From the NCBI GenBank assembly GCA_021234155.1, contig JAJEKV010000041.1, positions 98,491 through 162,490 on the forward strand: 64,000 nucleotides of DNA, given 5' to 3'. The DNA is from Isoetes taiwanensis (lineage: Eukaryota; Streptophyta; Lycopodiopsida; Isoetales; Isoetaceae). The notes beneath the pieces are model-generated. The model was not told the DNA's origin, searched no databases, and saw only the letters and a program-made list of their open reading frames with translations. Positions 32,471-44,962 of the stretch are shown here, piece by piece. Made by a program: the position numbers and the translations under genes. How positions within the stretch are numbered: position 1 is the stretch's first letter; the number at the start of each line of letters is the position of its first letter.

Positions 32471-32829
32471 AGAAATAAGCTCAAACTGTTTATGCTTGTT
32501 AATCCCGCCATCGCACAAACGCCAGACCACCAGAGTAAGCCCACTAGCCGCCACAGCCAATGCTCAGAAGAGGGCGCAGATCAGGGCCGTCAAAGGCGCT
32601 TTTTTCATTTTTCATCTTTTTTTCTTAAAACCCCTATTTTTTCCCCCGGAAATACGTGGCAAGCATCAACCCAAATATGCCTAAGGCATCTTGCCCATGA
32701 GGGTTATATATGTTAAGAAAAAGCCTATTCTTTGTAGCCATTTATTTGGAAAATCTTTGGAAGTTAATTTTTTTTCATTATTATGAGTGATGACTAGGCT
32801 TGCCACATAATTAAAACACATAACAGCCA
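32471..32829. other. No gene seen
   Basis: A short frame continues from the arm (KLKLFMLVNPA) but has no recognised domain. The rest is AT-rich. Confidence 0.35.
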
Positions 32830-33080
32830 ATATATAATAAGCATTGAAATTGATTAAAATGATTCTTACTAATACATAACACCCATTGTTTGACATTAAT
32901 TAAAATGCAGAAAGAACCATTGACATAAATTAAATGCGCCCCTTGCCCCCTTTTGTTTTGGTGCATATTTGTGCGAGGCATCCGGCGTACGTGAGGCTTA
33001 AATATGTTATACATACGGTGAAATTATAGGTTGTCTCTTCTGTCGCTCCGAATTGCTCTAGATTCCCATTGAATGGTTCC
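32830..33080 (-). mobile_element. TIR family GTGCATATTCA, copy C (one arm)
   Basis: An arm with GACATTAATTAAAATGC, then TTTTGTTTTGGTGCATATTT and a GAGGC.TCC end, continues into an interior that is the reverse complement of copy D's interior (CGAATTGCTCTAGATTCCC). The second arm is absent and copy D starts directly behind it. Confidence 0.55.
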
Positions 33081-33082
33081 GG

Positions 33083-33448
33083 CACATAATAGCCATTGAC
33101 ATTAATTAAAATGCTTCTTACTAATATATAATAACCATTGATGTTAATTAATATGCACAAGAAGCATTGAAACAAGTTATTAAATTCCCCTTCATCCCCT
33201 GTTGTTTTGGAGCATATTCGTGCGAGGCGTCCAATAATTTGGTGCTTGAAACTATTGGATGGGATTTAGAGCAATCCGACGCATCGAAGGGCACAATCTA
33301 TGCTTTTAAAAGTACGACTTGGAAGCCTTGCCCACCACCAAATGCCTCGCATGAATATGCACCAAAACAACAACAAGAGGATGAAAAGGGGATTTAATCT
33401 ATGCCAATGTTTCTTATGTATTTTTATTAATGTCAATAATTATTATGT
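33083..33448 (+). mobile_element. TIR family GTGCATATTCA, copy D
   Basis: Left arm 33083-33233 and right arm 33340-33448 are inverted copies (TTGTTTTGGAGCATATTCGT and its mirror; AAATTCCCCTTCATCCCC; ATTGACATTAAT). About 100 bp of interior is non-coding. This is the most complete member of the family in the window. Confidence 0.65.
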
Positions 33449-34994
33449 ATCTATTGTTTAAATTTGGATTTTTCGGTCTGGAGGAAAAAAAAATTGGATT
33501 TTTTTACGTGATTTACGTGACGTGATTGCTGATTTTCAAAAAATCGGGAAAAATTCTTTTGCGATGATTTAGATTTCCATTTTTTCCTTTCCAATCTCAA
33601 GGAGATCGATTTGTTCCCTTCTGATTTTCGGCATGCGTATACACCATGATTTGCCCCCTTTTTCTATGCAAATGCTTAGGACTTGGCAAAATTGAGGTGC
33701 AGATCATGGGTCGCTTTCAGAGCAGATTCTGCGCTTCTTCATGGGCAAATGGATGCGCAAGTAGTGTTGTAGGCCTCTATGAGCCCAGAATTGACTTGCT
33801 ACCGATAGTGTGCCATCTTGACATGCGTTAGAGCTTTTGCATCCCAGAAGCAAGACAACAGAATACTTGATACTTGATAACATACGATACAATATATGAA
33901 GAATCGAAATAGAGAAATTGGGGGAGGGGGGGGGGGGGAATGCAAAAGAACTTAGGAACTGTGAATTGTTTTGCATGTCAATTTTGTTCAGGGTATGATC
34001 TCGATATTCTGAATTGAATAAGAATTTAATAGCAAATAAAATCTCAATGTCATCGTGATATATAGGGTTTAGGGTTTCAACTGAGAGAATTATTCTCGAG
34101 CAGACTGATGGCTTTACTTTGGGTCCTTTGATCCGGCTGAGGTTGCAGATGGAGTGGCCGCATATTGAGAGCTCCCCTGCATAGTAGTTCCACGCCTTGC
34201 ATCGAATCTGATCAACAAAATCAAATGCCATAGCCACCAAGATTCAGAGTGCAGAGATGGAAAGCAAGGAAAAGGGCTTTGGAGCAAGGCAAAAAATGAC
34301 CCCTCTACTTTGGCTCTGCATTTCTGGCGGAACAAGAGACCACTTTGCATTCATGGGATTAAGGAAAGGCAATTTTTTCCTCCAAATCTAATCTTTTCCA
34401 TTAAGCTTTGTGTCTTTCCTTTTAATCTTGCTTCTCTAGACCAGAGGTTTGCTTCCTTTTTTTTTCTCTAAATAATTCTGAGATTGTATCATTCTGAAAT
34501 TGTGTTTTGCTTTAGGAAGAGATAAGGAAGTGGCGTATCTCTTGAACAGAACTATATAGGTGTCAAAGCTGTACACATAGATTTCTATGTAGAGAATGCT
34601 AAAGCTGTAAACATCCGCTTCTTTTTAGTATTCGCAGCGGTTGAGGATAGTTTTACCCTGGGCTTCTATAGACTTTATCCCGTTGCGTCCTTCTGTGAAT
34701 GACCCTACTTGTACTATGCGTGGGGAATTGTAGCATTCAGCTTCATATAATTTTTATATCTATTGTTTAAATTCGGATTTTCCGGTTTGGTGAAAACCTT
34801 TTTGGTTTTTTTTTTTAAGTCAGTTTTCTAAGGTCTTAAAAGGTTTTGGCTGCCGAAAAAAACTCCGGTTATCCAAAAATTGAAGCATTTTTCTTTTGTT
34901 ATAGTTTTGCCCTTTCCATCTTAGCATGTAAATCCGGCAAAGGAGATCGTAGTCCTAAAATCTAGGACAATTTCGTGGCGTCGTTCTATTTTAT
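33449..34994. other. No confirmed gene; repeated phrase and G run
   Basis: TATCTATTGTTTAAATT.GGA and TTTT.CGGT.TGG occur at about 33452 and 34758, so a repeat unit is shared. A poly-G run lies at 33921-33938. A minus-strand frame of 178 codons (34240-33704) starts MVAMAFDFVDQIRCKAWNYY but becomes low complexity; I do not trust it. Confidence 0.4.
34064..34077 (+). promoter_or_regulatory. Double telo-box
   Basis: GATATATAGGGTTTAGGGTTT: two telo-box heptamers directly behind a TATATA. On the minus strand this reads AAACCCTAAACCCTATATA. Such pairs are common in plant promoters of ribosomal and cell-cycle genes. No gene could be attached. Confidence 0.3.
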
Positions 34995-35216
34995 GTGTTT
35001 GCATGTCCCATAGGCTGGTCTTACGAAGAATGTTTTTGGATACCCCTGTACCGGACTAAAGACTACTTGCTCCAGAAACTCGCAGGTAAGGCCGCTGCTT
35101 TGGAGCCTCCTTTTGTTTTGTGTTTTTTAGCCGGCTTTTCTAGAGTCCTTGAGGATAGTTTGTGTGTTTATTTAAGTGGTTTATTGCCTGGCTCTCAAAA
35201 TCAGCTTGCTTGGGTT

Positions 35217-36430
35217 TGTTTTTTTTTTTTTTTTTTTTGAAGGACGACAAACTTTATTGAAACTCCAAGCCAAAAGCAAAATACAAATGCAGAGGCGGGA
35301 ACAAAGTCTCAGAGGATAATCATGATCCACTGAGTAGAACCACCAGCCTATGCATAAGACAACACAATCAAATAGGACTCAAATATCAACTGTCGCTTGG
35401 CAAGAGCAAGCGAAGAGCAATGGTAAGCCTTAACGATTCTAGCTTGTGCGTCCTGGAGGACAATTGCAGGAGGAATATCCAAACCCTGAAACATAGACAA
35501 TCTTCTGCACTTCCAGATGGACCACAACAACCATCCTGATGCTAAATGAAATGCTTGGCTCCGCAACTTATTCCAAGTATCCGGATAAATAGCCGTAAGC
35601 ACTTTGGCGACTTGTCAATGTCACATGAAAAGAGAAAGCGCCCAAGACCAAACAGCCGGAGATGAACACATAAAAAGAAACAATGCTCAATGGTCTCGCC
35701 CCCTTGCTTGCACAAGGGGGGAGGCCGACACTCGAGGATCAAATCTATGGACAAGCACGCTCACACGAGGGCATCCGGTGGAAGAATCACACCACCAAAG
35801 CACAGCACCTTAGGATGGAGTAGGTTATTTCAAGCCCAAGTCCACATAATGCCTCCAATTAGGAGGTGAAAGTCAAAGGGACCACCTAGTGGATGGCTAA
35901 GGATATCACTATTGACAAGCAGCCTATACATAGAATTCACAAGCCTATGCTCATGAATACTCGGTGGGAAACCCACATGCACCTTCTTCAATAGCCTTTG
36001 AGCAACCAACGGCAGAGTAGTACTAGCAACCTTTTGCCAAATAGGTCCGTCCCCATCGGTGACAATGAGAATTTTGTTTGAAAGATTTGCCATGTCGCTA
36101 ACCGCCGTAATCATACCATGCTACAACTGTCAAGATTCCTGCTAACCTCCAGCGCCGTTGAGTTAATGGATGAACCGAGGCACAAAGTGGAAGATTATTT
36201 TCTACAGGTATCCACCAACAAGGGGCACTCAGCTGATGACGTGCAACAAGATCAATCCGAAATAAGGTCCTTATTGTCTCCCATGACTCCAACAAGCCTT
36301 TCAAAAAAGGAGAGGCATTAGAAAAAGGGCATAACTGAGATTTGTGCTTTAATTTTGATGGTGAGAGGTTGAAAAGGCTGGCAAATAGACCCAAGGAACC
36401 AGGGCTTCTTAATGATCATTGGGTATTCAT
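35217..36430 (-). mobile_element. LINE, poly-A tail, minus strand
   Basis: The poly-T at 35219-35239 is the tail read from the other strand, followed by the same 3' UTR as the copy at 11.6-12.4 kb. Minus-strand frames give VLTAIYPDTWNKLRSQAFHL, CKQGGETIEHCFF, IHEHRLVNSMYRLLVNSDIL and, further upstream, SWETIRTLFRIDLVARHQLS. This copy therefore extends some 350 bp more 5' than the 11.6-kb copy. Several frameshifts split the frame, including one in the zinc module. No target duplication was found. Confidence 0.8.
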
Positions 36431-36645
36431 CCAGGGCTTTCCGATTATGTTTCATGCCTGATTGCACGTATGAAATGATGCTTAAGCTTGCAAATTCAAG
36501 TTTAAAGGATGTGACTGATTTATTTGAGATACTTTGTGTGTCTTAGATCCTATTGGGTAAGAAGGATCGAATGTTTTATCTTTTCCTTAGGCTGAAGAAA
36601 CTTGGTGAATCTGTTTTATTGGCTCAGTTATGCACATTCCCAAGA

Positions 36646-36678
36646 GGTTGCCTGTGGTGGAGGCAACAAATTGCATGC
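36646..36678. repeat. 33-bp direct repeat, copy 1
   Basis: GGTTGCCTGTGGTGGAGGCA and ACAAATTGCATGC recur at 37883-37915 with two differences. The unit contains a small hairpin (TTGCCT/AGGCAA). The first copy abuts the LINE 5' break; the second lies 450 bp past the LINE tail, so it is not a target-site duplication. Confidence 0.7.
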
Positions 36679-36682
36679 AGGA

Positions 36683-37434
36683 TGAACTTACAGAGTGCCG
36701 TAGAATCTGTTTCCCCTTCCTTCTTCACTACATGGTTTGCCCGTTGGGCTGTGCAACCAGAGCACTGCTTGATGCTTGCCAGTTCTGATCCTGAGCTTTT
36801 GCAACAATATCTCAATGGTCGTTTTTCTCAAAAGATATGGGACGCAATTACTTTGGCCCAAGTGAAAACTGGTCATTATCATGCACACATAAATCCCACC
36901 TTGGCACCAGGGCCCCAAGCTTATTTGCTTGCTTCATTGTCCAGGAACAAGCTTGTAGCTATTGCATCAATTCGCACGGGGTCCCACAGGCTACGGATTG
37001 AGACAGGTAGATGGGAGCGGCCGCAATTGCCGCGAGAAGCGAGACTATGTGCCTGTTGCCAGTTATAGGTTATTGACGATGAAAGCCATACTCTTCTGAG
37101 TTGCCCTGCTTTTGAGATAGTCCGGAATCATTTTTTGACCTTAGCATTCCATTCCACGCTTTCACAACTTCTCAGAGCACCATCTGTGCATGACTTGGCA
37201 TTATACATACTTGAGGTTCTAGATAAACATCTGCAATTACTGAGCCCTCAGTAGTCATTATCTCCGCTTGTCTAGTATCATCATTACTGCAAAGGTTTTT
37301 CCCTTGAAAACCTTTCGAGGCAGGGGTTTTTTAATCCTAGTAGTAATGATTGTACTAGCCCATTGTATGGGTCCCATGACCTATTGGTCTCCGTGGACGT
37401 TAAAAAAACTATTCTATTCTATTCTATTCTATTC
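36683..37434 (+). mobile_element. LINE 3' part with (TATTC)n tail
   Basis: The + frame reads FFTTWFARWAVQ, LAQVKTGHYHAHINPTLAPG, then SHRLRIETGRWER, CACCQL, a TAG stop at 37066-37068, VIDDESHTLLSCPAFE and a C-terminal helix ending LQLLSPQ. The Cys pair and DESHTLLSCP correspond to the C-terminal zinc module. The 3' UTR carries the family signature GGGTCCCATGACCTATTGG, TCTCCGTGGACG and ends in five TATTC units (37409-37434). It is 5'-truncated, and only one in-frame stop is seen in this part. Confidence 0.8.
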
Positions 37435-37529
37435 CTTCACAAAATAATCTTGCTCCCAAAATTTCACAAGCTAGCATTGTGCAAGGAGGCTTAGATCTTA
37501 ATACTTATGTGGAATCTCCCTAGGTAGCA

Positions 37530-37955
37530 ATGATGTCTTTAGATGACCATACCGACTCTGTTAAGGAAAGTGATGCTGCTTTGCCAAGTGATAGCATCAT
37601 GGAAGGCGTATCTGCATTTGGAGTTGCATTGCATCCTGATCATCCTGTTGTTGAATCTAATGTTCCTAATTATGTTGTTGTTGAACCTAATCTTCCTGAT
37701 CATGCTGTTGTTGAACCTAATGCTCCTTTGGTAAGTGATAGCATCGTAGAAGACCTACCTGAATGTGAACCTGCATTGCATCCCGACGATGTTGTTGTTG
37801 AAACTAAGGTTTCTTTTCCAGTGAAGGGACTATGTCTGATGCATCTGAAGATTCAAAAGGATCACTGCCAAGTACACCTGTTGGTTGCCTATGGTGGAGG
37901 CAATAAATTGCATGCCGGCTACTACTGTGGCTATGCCTACCTTCCGACAGCCTGA
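37530..37955 (+). CDS. Acidic repetitive coding-like frame
   Basis: Not recognised. From the ATG at 37530 the frame is open for 141 codons and contains short repeats: PSDSIMEG/VSDSIVED, ALHPDHPVVES/ALHPDDVVVET and three VVEPN units. The frame is also open 5' of the ATG after one TAG (upstream: KISQASIVQGGLDLNTYVES). The DNA shows matching direct repeats (CCTGATCAT, GTTGTTGAA). It begins right behind a LINE tail, so its 5' part may have been displaced. It may be a host-gene exon or an ORF1-type frame of an older LINE. Confidence 0.35.
   Translation: MMSLDDHTDSVKESDAALPSDSIMEGVSAFGVALHPDHPVVESNVPNYVVVEPNLPDHAVVEPNAPLVSDSIVEDLPECEPALHPDDVVVETKVSFPVKGLCLMHLKIQKDHCQVHLLVAYGGGNKLHAGYYCGYAYLPTA
37883..37915. 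repeat. 33-bp direct repeat, copy 2
   Basis: Counterpart of 36646-36678, within the acidic frame. Confidence 0.7.
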
Positions 37956-38263
37956 AGGCAACAAAATGATGTGGATAGTCATTCATGTCTTCGGGACTGT
38001 CATAAAGGCAGTATGAGCTTGAGCTCCCAAAGTTTATTGACTTTCATTTTATTCTGTATGAAATAAAAAATTATCAGAGAATTATCTATTAAAGCAAGCA
38101 AGATTGTGATGTTTTCAGTTATAGATGTGGATCCATGCAACATGATGCATATGTTTAGCCATCAGCAAGAACTTGGACAGTTATAAAAATGTATTCATCT
38201 GAGATTTTGAATGCCCGTCTTATGTGTTCGAATTTGGGAGACAATAGTTCATGAGGTATGATA

Positions 38264-39204
38264 ATCTAGCAAATTTGTAAACTTTGTACTTTGTGCATCT
38301 CCGTCCATGTTGTCCTTGCTTTTGCAGGTTAGCCATAGATATAATGCAGGACTTTTGCTGCATTGCTCAATACAAGGACAAGCATAATCGGCGAGAAAGT
38401 TTAAACCAAATCTATTGGCTGCAGAATTTTGAGGCATTCATTTTTATAAGCATACTACTTGAAAGCATGTTCATTCACTGTTTCAATTAGGGTAAGGTAT
38501 ACAATATTGTATAATTTTTTATTATTTTGTTTTCAACAGGTACACAAGAAATATGCATGAAAAAATAGCTGCTTTATATATGGATTTCAAAATGTTCAAT
38601 TCGCTCAGGTAATTCTTTGTCATTCTCTTTGGATCATGCCTGTTTCACATCACATCATAATCTTTTTCTCTAACTCCGAATCCCTTTGCTCTACCTAATT
38701 GCATGGTTCTTCCACAAATCTAGCAAATCTTTATATTTTTGTATGTTTTGCATCTCTACACATGTTGTCCTTGCGTTTTCAAGTTAGCCATAGACTCAAT
38801 GAAGAATCTCTTCTGCATTGCTTAATACAAATGCCAGTAGAATTAGCAAGAAACTATTCAAGTTAGCTCTATTGGCTGCAGAATTTTGAGAGCATTCATT
38901 TTTATAAGCATAGCACTTGAAATGCATGTATATTCACTGTTTCAATTAGGGTATGCTATATTGTATAGTTTTTTGTTATTCTGTTGTCAAAAGGTACACA
39001 AGATATTTGCCTGAAAAAAGCCTGCTTCATGTATATATTTCAATATGTCCAGTTCTTCAGGTGACTCTCTATGCATTTTAATATGTTCAGTTTGTTCAGG
39101 TAACTCTATACCATTCTCTTTGGATCATGTCTGTCCCCATCACATCAATTATCTTTTGCTTCCCCTCCAAATTCTTTTGCTCTATCTAATTGTATGCTTT
39201 CTCT
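38264..39204. repeat. 454-bp tandem duplication
   Basis: ATCTAGCAAAT at 38264 recurs at 38718, and long blocks follow in parallel: TGTTGTCCTTGC, TTAGCCATAGA, TATTGGCTGCAGAATTTTGA, CACTGTTTCAATTAGGGTA, GGTACACAAGA, TCTCTTTGGATCATG. Identity is roughly 75-80%. Both copies contain the exon-like block below, but only the first keeps its reading frame. Confidence 0.85.
38540..38608 (+). CDS. Exon-like block, unrecognised
   Basis: TTTTCAACAG|GTACACAAG and TCGCTCAG|GTAATTC bracket 69 bp that read RNMHEKIAALYMDFKMFNSL without a stop. The parallel block in the second tandem copy (about 38990-39060) has lost the frame. No neighbouring exon was confirmed. Confidence 0.3.
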
Positions 39205-41130
<1,926 letters not shown>

Positions 41131-42460
41131 AAAAAATGAAAATTAGCCTACAAGGGCATCGTGTCCAGCCCTGCCTGCTTTCCGGCCGCACTACGGGAGA
41201 TGGCTTCTAATCCTTAGCTTGCTTGATCTGATACAAGAGGTAAGGCCGCCGTGTTGAATCGAGTGCAACTGGATTATTATTGCACTGGAGGCAGAGGCAA
41301 AGGCAGGTAGCCATCTTCCTATTCTTCAGGTTACTCAGAAGCTCGGGATTTGCAACAGAGGACTCCCTCACCTAGTTATTCCCGCGATTCAAGAAAACTT
41401 CGAAATCATTAGTCTGTGGATTGTTTTGTGGAGCAGGATTCTAATTCTAATAAGCCCTATTTCTTGCAAGACGTTCAAAAAGCGGCAACGTCAAAGCTCC
41501 ATCAAAGCTCCGCAACCTGCAGAGTCTGGGATATTCAACAAGCGTCAATAATTATCAAATGGGCAGAGCAGTGGGTATAAAATTTTGTTGGAGCCCTGAG
41601 TCTGAGATTTATCTTGGGTTCAAATATCAGACTCTATCTTCTTGAATCAAATATAATAACTGAATAGCTCCTTGGTGGTCGCAATGGAAACACATTCCAC
41701 GCGAAAGTAGAATATTTTGATCCAGGGTTAGGATCATGATTAGGATCCAGGATTAGGATTTAGTGCACCCAGTGCCTTTGTGCAATCTCTTGATTGCCTT
41801 ACAAGTGCTAAAGTGCTAATGGTTGGGAAAGTGTTCCTGCACTTTCGGAAGCCACGAGATGGTTTTTGCTGTACATTCAAGAACTTGATTACTTTCTTTT
41901 TCACCGACTTCTTGGGTGTAAGTAACAATCGAAAAGTGCAACTCTTCAATGAATTGGAGAGAGAACACAAATCTGATTTTTGCGGAGTGCTGAGACAATT
42001 GCAGTGACGTATGATTGATGGGTAATGAATGAACCACTATGGGCGACCTGCTGCTTTGGCATCAAATCCGGGATGCTAAAAGCCCCGCCATCTTGCCCGC
42101 AGACAAGAACAGAGCAAAAGCCCTTTGTAATGGGGTGCGGCCACATGGCACTCCTTTTCAATGGTTCTGCCCCCATTTATTATTTCATTTGTTTCCCCCC
42201 TTTAAATGTTTCATTATCTTTGTATGTAAAAATATTGGCCATATTTATTTTGAGGTTTATAGCATGCTAGCCTCTTGAAAAGCTCATGTTTCATGGTTGC
42301 ACATATTTTTTTTCTCTCTCGGGCAAAATTCTAGTTCAAAATAGTGACAATATGTTATACCATTTGATGCTGCAAGATCTTTGTGTGGTTGATTTGCGCA
42401 AATATTTGATTGTCAAATGTTGGACATTAATAATGGGTTCAACTGCACAAGTTTGAGCTA
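41131..42460. other. No confirmed gene
   Basis: An acceptor-like TCCTATTCTTCAG at about 41330 precedes an Arg/Ser-rich short frame (RDLQQRTPSPSYSRDSRK) that soon meets stops. It might be a decayed exon of an SR-like protein. At 42025-42270 an open frame reads CPQTRTEQKPFVMGCGHMAL, with a CGH-like motif, not assigned. Confidence 0.3.
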
Positions 42461-42504
42461 AAGAAATGTTCGCGGCGGCCTTGGGCCGCCGCGATAAATT
42501 TCTT
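42461..42504. repeat. Small foldback, GCGGC-type, copy 2
   Basis: CGCGGCGGCC (42471-42480), a TTG loop, then GGCCGCCGCG (42484-42493) form a perfect 10-bp stem, extended by AAGAAAT/ATTTCTT. The inverse of the same unit is at 25504-25546. Confidence 0.75.
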
Positions 42505-42640
42505 GTAAACATAAACATTATTCCTATGCAACAAATGTATTTCCTGAAATGTTTCATTCCACAAGTTCAAACCTATACTCATGTCAAGCATATTACACAT
42601 ACCCACAGCTTCATGGCCACCTATAATATAACCATATTTA

Positions 42641-42670
42641 TGCCCGGCAACGCCGGGCACCCGTTACTAG
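42641..42670 (+). mobile_element. Helitron-type 3' terminus
   Basis: TGCCCGGC, AAC, GCCGGGCA (42641-42659) is a perfect 8-bp hairpin. After 7 bp it is followed by CTAG at 42667-42670 and then T. A short GC-rich hairpin 5-12 bp before CTRR, inserted before T, is the signature of Helitron 3' ends. The 5' TC end was not located, and no Rep/helicase coding is visible, so it is probably a short non-autonomous element. Confidence 0.6.
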
Positions 42671-44076
42671 TTCTTTTCAAAATAGACTGGTTTGTTAACC
42701 AGCCCCTCAAAAGCGCTTTACGTTTTTATGGGATTGATTGAAGATTTGATATACCATGACAAGCAGTAAATGCAGCCACTGGCTGAAGGCCTGTCAGATT
42801 TTCTGAAATTATTTGCAATAGTAATACGATATCACAATTGAATATCAGCGTCTTCTAATCATTTCACGTACTGTCTGCATTTCAACATGCAATTCTATGT
42901 GCAAAAACTTCTTATGTATGCATTCTTTTGCCATTATTGCAAAACTTTGCAGTTTCAAGTAGGAATATCTCTATCTTATTACTAAGATTTACTTCATCGC
43001 AAGCAGCAAGTGCATAATAGGTGCTTTGGTGCGGCCCTTGAATGTTTTTTGCATGTGCATAAAGTATAGAAACAAAATCGTGTACCAAACACAGTATTGC
43101 CACCTCGCCTACCCACCAGTCAAAATTATCAATGAATATACTGAGACAAAGGAGCTTTACTCCTATGTTGCGCTCGTTTTTCTCATTATATATCTGAGAA
43201 ATGAAATGAAATGTTCTATTATTTGTCTGTAGGACCGTCAGGTTTAAAAGAGAGAACTATTTTTTAGAGCAAATAATCACTTCTATAATTCAACTGCGGT
43301 AACATGTTAACAAGTTGCCCATTTTGGACACTAACACATTGGGAGCTAATTTGTTAGTACAAATGGCGAGAATGGTTTGTCTTCCATCAAAAGATCTATG
43401 CATATCAGAGTTGAAAAACTACTTGTTTAGGATATGGTACCAAATACTTTACCTACAAATCTAATATTAATAAGACTAACCTCACTCTTGCTGCAGCAAA
43501 TTCCCTCTCACTAGAAACATGAAGTGTAGAAAACATGTGGTAGAAGCTTTGGGGATTCCTCTTCCCAGTTAATGCTTTAAGAAATGAATCCTTGTTCCAA
43601 ACCTTTTGCATTTCAAAAAATCTATAAATAAAAGCCCATTAATAAACACAAGATATTGAGAAGATTGACATGGTGCTGTCTATATATATATTACATAGGC
43701 CTACCATAGGGTTACTTGCAAATGCCTAGAATCAACTGCTTTAGAGGATTTGCAAAACCTGTATTTTAAAATAAAAGAAAGGAGGAATGATGAACCTTGC
43801 AACTCTGTCAATCTTCCCTTTTCTTGCTAGGGAAGAGGTCTTGCAGGAGCTGCTATGAGGACTAACTGAAGATGAAATTGCCCGCCGTCCCTCTCCCAAC
43901 GAGAACATTGATGCTTGTCCTGCATTTAAAAGCCTAAATTGAGGATCTGTCTTTACTCATAACCCTTAAGTCTAGCAATGAACTTTACTTGATGAGATAC
44001 TGCTATCCATGCTAGATCTGCATCCATCTTCCTTAATCTCAACCCCAACTAATTTGGATCTTCTTGCAGGTGATGG
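42671..44076. other. No gene seen
   Basis: AT-rich DNA with short frames and a TATATATATA run near 43681. Confidence 0.4.
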
Positions 44077-44148
44077 TCCACCATGGTGATAGGAAACACC
44101 TTTATCAACTGATCCACCATGGTGATAGGAAACACCTTTATCAACAAA
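44077..44148. repeat. 36-bp tandem duplication
   Basis: TCCACCATGGTGATAGGAAA and ACACCTTTATCAAC occur at 44077 and 44113, identical over about 34 bp. Confidence 0.85.
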
Positions 44149-44205
44149 GTGCTGATTGTAAAAAAAAATGGAGGATTAATCTTCTTAAACTTATAACATG
44201 TTTAC

Positions 44206-44437
44206 TTGCATTCTCTGAGTTTGGCAGCCCAAAGTTGTAGTCATCTTTGCAACTTCTCATATTCAAGACTCGCAAATGACCAGCACAAGTCTCCATTTTT
44301 TCTAACCACAGGTCCTCATCCCTGGCCATTTTCCTGCCCTTAAAATGGTCGTCCAGTTTCTTCTTCAAATTAGGGCAAGAACTTTCGACACAGCACTGTT
44401 TCTTTGAACTTCCATTTTCCAGAAGACATGGACAAAA
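44206..44437 (-). CDS. Exon-like charged coding tract, unrecognised
   Basis: On the minus strand one frame is open from 44437 to a GCAA|GTAAAC donor at 44206/44205. It reads SSKKQCCVESSCPNL, then KKKLDDHFKGRKMARDEDLW, LEKMETCAGHLRVLNMRSCK, DDYNFGLPNSENA. The charged, Cys-containing composition and the donor suggest a real exon. LRVLNMRSC faintly recalls a leucine-rich repeat. The acceptor side was not fixed. Confidence 0.4.
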
Positions 44438-44514
44438 TCAAGGTCTTTGGGAGAATTTACAAACAGAGGAGGCGGCGTACCCTACTCTTTCCATTTGGTT
44501 ATCACAGGGCGTAG

Positions 44515-44718
44515 GAACTTGGCGATGGCGAGTCCAAAACCCCAAATATTTCTGAATCGGATCCACCAGACTCAGAGACATCAAACCTACCTTTGTCTTT
44601 ACCTAAGAAGGTGACTCTTGATCCAAATGCTACAGAATTTACGCCATCCCCTACACCTTCTTATGAGTCTCCATCACCTCTAGCAGACTATTCGCCAAAC
44701 CGGTTAGCCGGTTTTTAA
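44515..44718 (+). CDS. Exon-like tract with PAM2-type motif
   Basis: From an AG at 44513-44514 the frame is open for 67 codons to a TAA. It reads ELGDGESKTP, ISESDPPDSETSNLPLSLPK, then KVTLDPNATEFTPSPTPSYE and a Ser/Pro tail. LDPNATEFTP fits the PAM2 consensus (L-N-P-N-A-x-x-F-x-P), which binds the MLLE domain of poly(A)-binding protein; Asp replaces the first Asn. Plant PAM2 proteins (CID/ERD15 types) are regulators of mRNA fate. No flanking exon was found, and the family cannot be named from this piece. Confidence 0.4.
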   Translation, partial: ELGDGESKTPNISESDPPDSETSNLPLSLPKKVTLDPNATEFTPSPTPSYESPSPLADYSPNRLAGF

Positions 44719-44962
44719 AGTCGCTGCCCAACAACAGCGGCCACCGCCAGTTTACACCCGATAGCAAGTTTAGAGCAGTCATTGGCATATTCCTAGCATA
44801 TACTGGCATATCCATGGAATATGCTATAAGCCCACATGGACGAGGGCTTGCCCCCCTAGGGGCAACCCAAAAAAAATCTGCCGGTAATGGAATGCAAAAC
44901 TCAAAGATTCTTGCTGTGGTGGGGCTTGCAAGTTCATGCACCTAGGATCTTCCATCGTAGTG

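Noticed and set aside
34064-34077. Interstitial telomere repeat
   Set aside because: Only two AGGGTTT units; more likely a telo-box or chance.
33704-34240. 178-codon minus-strand frame starting MVAMAFDFVDQIRCKAWNYY
   Set aside because: It crosses the poly-G run and becomes low-complexity Pro/Ser; no domain, no splice agreement.
36646-37915. 33-bp repeats as a very long target-site duplication of the LINE at 36.7-37.4 kb
   Set aside because: The second copy lies 450 bp beyond the LINE tail, so it cannot be the TSD.
42025-42270. RING/PHD-like protein from the CGH motif
   Set aside because: Only one Cys/His cluster, no second metal site, and the frame ends in low-complexity DNA.
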